The translations under genes were made by a program, and so were the position numbers. A stretch of DNA of 64,000 bases from positions 2,480,001 to 2,544,000 of the forward strand of contig OZ244213.1 of the NCBI GenBank assembly GCA_965216905.1, read 5' to 3'. This document shows positions 59,502 to 64,000 of this stretch, in pieces (within the stretch, counting starts at the first letter, position 1; every line of letters begins with the position of its first letter). This DNA is from G965216905 sp965216905. GTDB taxonomy: Bacteria; Actinomycetota; Acidimicrobiia; Spongiisociales; ZC4RG35. The notes beneath the pieces are model-generated. The model had not been told where the DNA came from. It did not search any database and was given only the letters and a program-made list of their open reading frames with translations.

Positions 59502-60836
59502 TCAGAGTTGCCCGTCGAAGATGTCCTCGGCGAGGGCCGCGGGATCATCGAAACGGGACGGCGAGAAATGAGGAGCCAGGTCGCCGGAGGAGAGCCCGGC
59601 CACAGACCTCGCCGCCAGTTCCCCCACCGCCGCCGCCGCCATCACCCCAAAACCGCCGATCCCGCCGGCCATCACGAATCCGTCGGGACCAACCGGCCCG
59701 ACGACAGGCCGGTTGTCGGATGCCCGCGTGTAGTACCCACCGTCGAGCACCGGTTCGGGGAGACGTTCGAGGTAGCGGCCGAGGGAGGGCACCATCGCGG
59801 TCATCCCTCTGAGGACGACTTCCGCGTACAACTCATCGGTCGGGACCGGCCACACCGGCTCGATGACCTGGTGGTCGTACTCCCAAAGCGCCAAGACCCA
59901 CGGTGACTCCCCGGCGCCTTCCGGCCGGCCGTGGCAGAAACCGGGAAGCTCGCCCACCAATCCTGGGCGGCCGTACTCGATGAGGCCTTGGCGTTCCTCA
60001 TCCGACCAGGGGAGTACCTGCGGATCGCTCCAGATGAGCATCGGTGCATCCCTGGGTATGGCGGAGAGGACGTCGCGGAAGGCCACCTTGACGTGCACCT
60101 CCGAGTACAACGGCAGGTCCACCCCCGCCATCGCCGCCACCGTTCGCTGCATTGGACCCGCCGCGTTGACCACCGCCCGGCATTCCAGCCGCGACCCGTC
60201 GTCGAGCACCACTCCGGTGACTCGATCTCCGGTGCAGTCGATGTCGGTGACCTCGGCCTTGACGAGGCGTGCTCCCCGGTCGGTTGCCTGCTGGAGCATC
60301 CACGCTCCGAGCTGTTGGGCGGAGAGCCAACCGGCTCGGCGGACATGCAGCGCGCCGACCGCGGCTCGATCGAGATACGGGAAGGCACCGTGGAGTGCTC
60401 CATCGACGAGGACGTCCGCCCCTTCCGGCCCCTCGAGGCCGTGGGCACGATGCGTTTGATAGTTGGTGAGGTCGGTGTGCTGCCGCAGGGCACCTCCGCC
60501 CCACGAAGCGGTCTGTCGTCCCGCCGTCGTCATCGCATCGAGCCGGTCGGCGTCCGCGGTCACGAAGAGATACCCTCGCCGATTCATGCCGAAGGAGCCC
60601 CCGGACTGTCGTTCGAAGTCTTCGAGCAGATCGATCGAGCGGTTCATGAGCTGCACCATCGGCTCGTTCGGCCACCAGTTCCGATAGCACTCGGTCGACT
60701 TGTCGCTGGTGAGCGTCAGCGGCGGTCGCGGGTCGACGATCACCACGTCGTCGATGGAGAGCAGGTTGGTCAGATGATGAGCGGTGGCGACACCGGCAAT
60801 GCCGGCGCCGCAGATGACGATCGGCTGGAGTGGCAC
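59502..60836 (-). CDS. FAD-dependent oxidoreductase, DAO/sarcosine oxidase beta-like
   Basis: 444 aa. N-terminal FAD motif V-I-C-G-A-G-I-A-G-V-A-T-A (7-19), the D-A-A-O-family acidic E/D at the end of strand 2 (V-D-P-R-P-P), and a C-terminal G-G-I-G-G-F-G-V-M block. Oxidises a secondary or primary amine, likely a sarcosine- or glycine-betaine-type substrate, to an imine with H2O2 or transfer to other acceptors. Precedes kbl by 86 nt on the same strand, so glycine metabolism is a plausible link. Confidence 0.8.
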   Translation of the reverse strand: MPLQPIVICGAGIAGVATAHHLTNLLSIDDVVIVDPRPPLTLTSDKSTECYRNWWPNEPMVQLMNRSIDLLEDFERQSGGSFGMNRRGYLFVTADADRLDAMTTAGRQTASWGGGALRQHTDLTNYQTHRAHGLEGPEGADVLVDGALHGAFPYLDRAAVGALHVRRAGWLSAQQLGAWMLQQATDRGARLVKAEVTDIDCTGDRVTGVVLDDGSRLECRAVVNAAGPMQRTVAAMAGVDLPLYSEVHVKVAFRDVLSAIPRDAPMLIWSDPQVLPWSDEERQGLIEYGRPGLVGELPGFCHGRPEGAGESPWVLALWEYDHQVIEPVWPVPTDELYAEVVLRGMTAMVPSLGRYLERLPEPVLDGGYYTRASDNRPVVGPVGPDGFVMAGGIGGFGVMAAAAVGELAARSVAGLSSGDLAPHFSPSRFDDPAALAEDIFDGQL

Positions 60837-60953
60837 GACCCCACACTATTGGCAGCCGACGGCACCCAGGACGGTCTCCGGATGTCGCCGACGGTTTCGG
60901 GTGCTGTCGACTTCGGGTACTGCCGGTGGAGCCGAGGTGGCCCTTTGTGCAAC

Positions 60954-61793
60954 GTGGCCGATACCCTCGGTCTGGTGTTCTCGATCGAGCGTGAGCCTCC
61001 GTTCCGAAGCCCGGCACTCGTCCTCGCCCTCGACGGCTGGGTCAACGCCGGGATGGCCGGGACGTTGGCGGCGGCGGCGATGGCCGATCGTGGACCGGTG
61101 GTGGCCCGATTCGACCCTGATGCGCTCTTCGACTTCCGGATGGTGCGGCCGGTGGTGGAGTTCGAGAACGGTGTGATCCGCGAAGTCGAATGGCCCCGGC
61201 TGGATGTCGTGCTGGCGGCGTGTGACGAGCGGGATGTCCTCGTGATGTCCGGCACCGAACCCAACTGGGGATGGGCTCGATTCTCGAAGTCGGTCGTGGC
61301 GCTCGCCGAGCAACTGGGAGTCCGAGATTATGTCGGTGTCGGGGGAGTGCCGTGGGCGACGCCGCACACCCGGGCGACCACCGTGATGGCCACCGCCGGA
61401 AACCCTGGGCTGCTCCCGCCCGGCGCCGGCGTGCCGGAGGGACGGCTTCGTGTTCCGGCCGCCGCCGTCAGCGTCGTCGAATGGGCGATGACGTCGGCCG
61501 GCGTTCCCGCCACCGGCTTCTGGGCGCGGGTGCCCAACTATGTCGGGGGCGATTACCCGGCGGCGGCCGTTGCGCTGATCGAGCATGTCGCCGCGCATCT
61601 GAACGTGACGCTGCCGCATGGTGAGCTCGCCGGGGCGGCCGTCACCCGGCGCGAAGAACTCGACGAGGTCGCCGGCCAGCGTCCCGACGTTCAGAGCCTC
61701 ATCACCCAGTTGGAGCAGTTGCACGATTCCTCCCAGGTGGTCAGTGGTGAGGAACTGGCCGCCGAGATCGAGCGGTTCCTGCGGGACCAGTGA
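60954..61793 (+). CDS. PAC2-family (proteasome-assembly-chaperone-like) protein
   Basis: 279 aa from the GTG at 60954 (or 60975). PAC2 fold features: P-A-L-V-L-A-L-D-G-W-V-N-A-G-M-A-G (24-40), L-V-M-S-G-T-E-P-N-W (102-111 approx.) and G-V-G-G-V-P-W-A-T-P-H-T-R. Related to actinobacterial PAC2 proteins, some of which are ATP-dependent ligases or proteasome-linked; no specific role can be given. The frame extends far upstream, but that sequence is the antisense of the oxidoreductase gene. Confidence 0.8.
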   Translation: MADTLGLVFSIEREPPFRSPALVLALDGWVNAGMAGTLAAAAMADRGPVVARFDPDALFDFRMVRPVVEFENGVIREVEWPRLDVVLAACDERDVLVMSGTEPNWGWARFSKSVVALAEQLGVRDYVGVGGVPWATPHTRATTVMATAGNPGLLPPGAGVPEGRLRVPAAAVSVVEWAMTSAGVPATGFWARVPNYVGGDYPAAAVALIEHVAAHLNVTLPHGELAGAAVTRREELDEVAGQRPDVQSLITQLEQLHDSSQVVSGEELAAEIERFLRDQ

Positions 61794-61798
61794 GCGAA

Positions 61799-63112
61799 TC
61801 AGGATTCGACCAACCGGATTCCGCCGAGTAGCTCGCGGAGGTGCTCGATACCCAGGTGTGTCCAGACCTGGTACTCGAAACCTCCGATCGTGAGGTCGGC
61901 CCGGAGGCCGTCCGGAGCCAGACCCCCGCCCGCCGACGACATCGTGGCGACGTCGATGGGGAGCCGGCTGTCGAGGATTCGATACGTGATCGACGCTCGG
62001 CTTCCGTCCGCCCAGGTGATGATCTCGAGCGGTATGTCGGCGGCGGACGGGGGTCCGGTGCTCGGGCCGAGGGCGCCCAGGCCTGCGACGCCGCGACCGC
62101 AGTCGGTGCAGGGTTGGTTGAGGCCGTCGTGGCCAGGGCCGGCCGGTGCATCCCAGGCGATGCCCCAGTCGCCAACTGCGGCCCGGCGGATCGACCACGA
62201 CGGATCGGCGTCGGTGATCGTCAGCAGTGGCACCGTCCGGTCGGCTTCGACGATGGACTCCAACTCCGAGTCACTCACCGGTTCACCCGCCCACGGTGCG
62301 GTCCCGCCATCGGTGCGGACGACGTCGTCGGCGGTCCGGAGGGTCACCACCGTGGCGGCGCCCTCGACAAATCGCAGGGATTCGATTGTGTCCCGGACGC
62401 CGGTCTCGTCGGGGGCCGTCACCTGATAGAGGCACGCCTGACCGGGGATCTGAACATCGGCGAGCCAGCGGGTCGCCGACGGATCGAGCCCTTCTGGATA
62501 AGCGATCCAGCGGGAGCCGTCCTCGAGGACGACCTCCTCGTACCCGGGTCGCTCGAGAAGGCCGTCGGCGATGAGACCCACACCCCGAACGCTGTGGGTC
62601 GTTCCGTCGGCGGTCTGCCAGGCGATGGCGTAGTCGGTCCCGTCGAGTGCGCGAACGTCGGCAACGCCCACCGGGGCCAGCGCCGAACACCAGTGCCGGG
62701 AGGACGAACGATTCCATGTTTCGAGGACCACCTCCGGTGTGTCGGCGGCCGCCAGCGAAGCGTTGGACCAGGGTGCGCCTGCGGATGGCGCCGATGTGCG
62801 TGTGGTGGCGGTGAGACCGTTGGTGGCGGTCGAAGGCGGCGTGGTGTCGGTCGTCACCGGTGCGGGCTCATCGAGCCTGACCGGATCGTCCGACGAGACG
62901 ATCGGGACGACCAAGAGCGTTGCCATCACGGCCGCGGCCGAGATGATTGCGGTCATCCATGGAGGCCTTCTCCGAACCGGGAGCGCTGAGAGGGGCTCGA
63001 CGTCCTGATCCCGCTGCAGTCCATCGCCCACTTCGTTCCAGAATCCGGGCCGGTGGTCGGGCACGGGGAGCCGGTCGAGCAGCGTTCCGATGCGTTCGTC
63101 GCGATGGTTCAT
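61799..63112 (-). CDS. anti-sigma-like single-pass membrane protein
   Basis: 437 aa from ATG 63112, ATGA overlap with the ECF sigma gene. A short cytoplasmic N-terminal region (M-N-H-R-D-E-R-I-G-T-L-L-D-R-L-P), membrane helix at about residue 52-75 (T-A-I-I-S-A-A-A-V-M-A-T-L-L-V-V-P), and a long extracytoplasmic part with repeated W-x-D/E-x-S-R-W and I-x-S-L-R-F-V elements. Likely anti-sigma factor for its neighbour; again no zinc-binding H-x3-C-x2-C motif is seen. Confidence 0.7.
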   Translation of the reverse strand: MNHRDERIGTLLDRLPVPDHRPGFWNEVGDGLQRDQDVEPLSALPVRRRPPWMTAIISAAAVMATLLVVPIVSSDDPVRLDEPAPVTTDTTPPSTATNGLTATTRTSAPSAGAPWSNASLAAADTPEVVLETWNRSSSRHWCSALAPVGVADVRALDGTDYAIAWQTADGTTHSVRGVGLIADGLLERPGYEEVVLEDGSRWIAYPEGLDPSATRWLADVQIPGQACLYQVTAPDETGVRDTIESLRFVEGAATVVTLRTADDVVRTDGGTAPWAGEPVSDSELESIVEADRTVPLLTITDADPSWSIRRAAVGDWGIAWDAPAGPGHDGLNQPCTDCGRGVAGLGALGPSTGPPSAADIPLEIITWADGSRASITYRILDSRLPIDVATMSSAGGGLAPDGLRADLTIGGFEYQVWTHLGIEHLRELLGGIRLVES

Positions 63113-63672
63113 AGGGAGTCCTTCAGGGAGGCGCGCAGGGACGCTCGAGCTCGGCTGAGTCGTGACCGCACCGTTCCGACGGGGACTCCGACGATCGCGG
63201 CGACCTCGCCGTAGTCGAATCCGTCGACGTCGACGAGCATGACGACTGCCCGATGGGTCTCGGGGAGAGCGGCCAGTGCCCGGCCGACGTCGGTTCGCAA
63301 GCTCACCTCCTGCTCGAGGTGTTCGGTGGTGGGCGGTTCGAAGTCGAGGAGGCTCGTGGGGCGCTGCCTCCGAAGCTGATCGATACAAGCGTTGTGCACG
63401 ATGCGGTACAGCCAGGTGTTGAACGAGGCGTCGGCGCGGAAGCGGTCGATCGATCGAAAGGCTTTGAGGTACGCCTCCTGCAGGACGTCGTCCATTGCAT
63501 GGCGGTCTCCCAGCAGTCGGTAGGCGAGCGAGCGGAGGGCACGGTCGTAGCGGCGCACCAGGATGACGAACGCTCCGCCGTCGCCCGAGCGGGCCCGTTC
63601 CAGCAGCGCCGCCTCGCTCGCCGGGTCGTCCGGCTCGTCGTCTCCGATCATGGATGGTTTCACGGTGAGCAC
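63109..63672 (-). CDS. ECF-type sigma-70 factor
   Basis: 187 aa (GTG 63672; ATG 63651 is an alternative). Region 2: R-R-Y-D-R-A-L-R-S-L-A-Y-R-L-L-G-D-R-H-A-M-D-D-V with L-Q-E-A-Y-L-K-A-F; region 4: L-P-E-T-H-R-A-V-V-M-L with G-E-V-A-A-I-V-G-V-P-V-G-T-V-R-S-R-L-S-R-A-R. Complete ECF factor with the -10-binding and -35-binding regions. Divergent from the secreted-protein gene at 63846, which may be in its regulon. Confidence 0.9.
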   Translation of the reverse strand: MLTVKPSMIGDDEPDDPASEAALLERARSGDGGAFVILVRRYDRALRSLAYRLLGDRHAMDDVLQEAYLKAFRSIDRFRADASFNTWLYRIVHNACIDQLRRQRPTSLLDFEPPTTEHLEQEVSLRTDVGRALAALPETHRAVVMLVDVDGFDYGEVAAIVGVPVGTVRSRLSRARASLRASLKDSL

Positions 63673-63845
63673 CTACGGTTCGACGGCGTACCGCTCCCAA
63701 TCGTTCCACGGTGGCGACCGGCTCCCGGGCGAGTCCCGGTTCGAGAATGGACTAGTCCCTTCGGGCGGACCCAGGACGGTGCTCAGGATTCGCCCGTCCA
63801 GCCGTCGATGTCATGAGTGCACAGCGAGCAGACGAGGAGCAGACC

Positions 63846-64000
63846 GTGAAGCGCAACCGAGGCCTGAGTTGGGACAACGCCAAGAAGTACATCGCCGCCG
63901 GCGTGATCGCAGCCATGATGGCGATGCCCAGCGTGGCGATGGCCAAGCCGTCCAAGAGCACCAAGGCGGACGGGAAGGTCGTCAACGGTCCGATCATGGA
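63846..64000 (+). CDS. secreted protein, 3' end beyond the window
   Basis: GTG at 63846 with GAGGAG 6 nt upstream (63834-63839). Reads M-K-R-N-R-G-L-S-W-D-N-A-K-K-Y-I-A-A-G-V-I-A-A-M-M-A-M-P-S-V-A-M-A-K, a signal peptide with basic start and hydrophobic core, cleavage probably after A-M-A. The mature part (K-P-S-K-S-T-K-A-D-G) is cut off by the right edge. An in-frame ATG at 63813 would add 11 hydrophilic residues. The function is unknown. Confidence 0.7.
   Translation, partial: MKRNRGLSWDNAKKYIAAGVIAAMMAMPSVAMAKPSKSTKADGKVVNGPIM

Overview
The window is chromosomal DNA from a GC-rich bacterium, most likely an actinobacterium of the class Acidimicrobiia or a close relative. The evidence is the high GC, frequent GTG starts, 1-4 nt start/stop overlaps almost everywhere, ECF sigma factors paired with anti-sigma-like membrane proteins, and secreted proteins built from SLH-like repeats with the core 'GC-N-P-P-x-N-x-x-F/Y-C-P-x-x-x-V-T-R-x-Q-M-A'. 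I saw no tRNA, rRNA, insertion sequence, phage gene or CRISPR array. No gene-free stretch exceeds 300 bases; the longest are 42666-42959 and 43920-44192, and both carry repeats.

Positions 1-9271 (+) are one coupled catabolic operon: Rieske oxygenase (entering from the left), meta-cleavage-type hydrolase, 56-aa membrane protein, a metal-ligand-less M20 homologue, LigB-type extradiol dioxygenase, two more alpha/beta hydrolases, a two-subunit ADP-forming acyl-CoA synthetase, a phosphoribosyltransferase and an SDR. This fits ring hydroxylation, ring opening, C-C hydrolysis and CoA activation of an unidentified aromatic compound. Facing it is a 13-gene operon on the minus strand (24463 down to 9297): FAD oxidoreductase, nitrilase-type amidohydrolase, 78-aa protein, Dpp/Opp-type ABC importer, aminotransferase, metal-dependent amidohydrolase, aldehyde dehydrogenase, FGGY kinase and LarA-type racemase. 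A ThDP enzyme and an XRE-cupin regulator diverge from its head, and the shared intergenic region has a twice-repeated operator-like sequence.

Positions 27153-31936 hold a TetR regulator with a divergent alpha/beta hydrolase (clear promoter and operator), a membrane protein, an ECF sigma/anti-sigma pair and an NHL-repeat lipoprotein. Positions 32102-36580 are a homogentisate pathway operon (hpd, an unknown gene, fahA, hmgA) that contains no maleylacetoacetate isomerase.

Positions 36736-43919 contain two damaged SLH-like repeat genes, a lipoprotein, a cyclopropane-fatty-acid synthase-like enzyme, a HAD-SpoU fusion and a CDF metal transporter, followed by heptanucleotide repeats. Positions 44193-52770 carry a 3-hydroxyacyl-CoA dehydrogenase, an ABC exporter and a second Dpp/Opp importer. 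In both importer operons a perfect hairpin lies between the binding-protein gene and the first permease gene.

Positions 52862-64000 carry an RRM protein coupled to an IF-1 paralogue, a thioesterase, a GH1 glycosidase, the kbl-tdh threonine pathway with a YbbN-like thioredoxin, a DAO-type oxidoreductase, a PAC2 protein, a second ECF/anti-sigma pair and the start of a secreted protein cut by the right edge.
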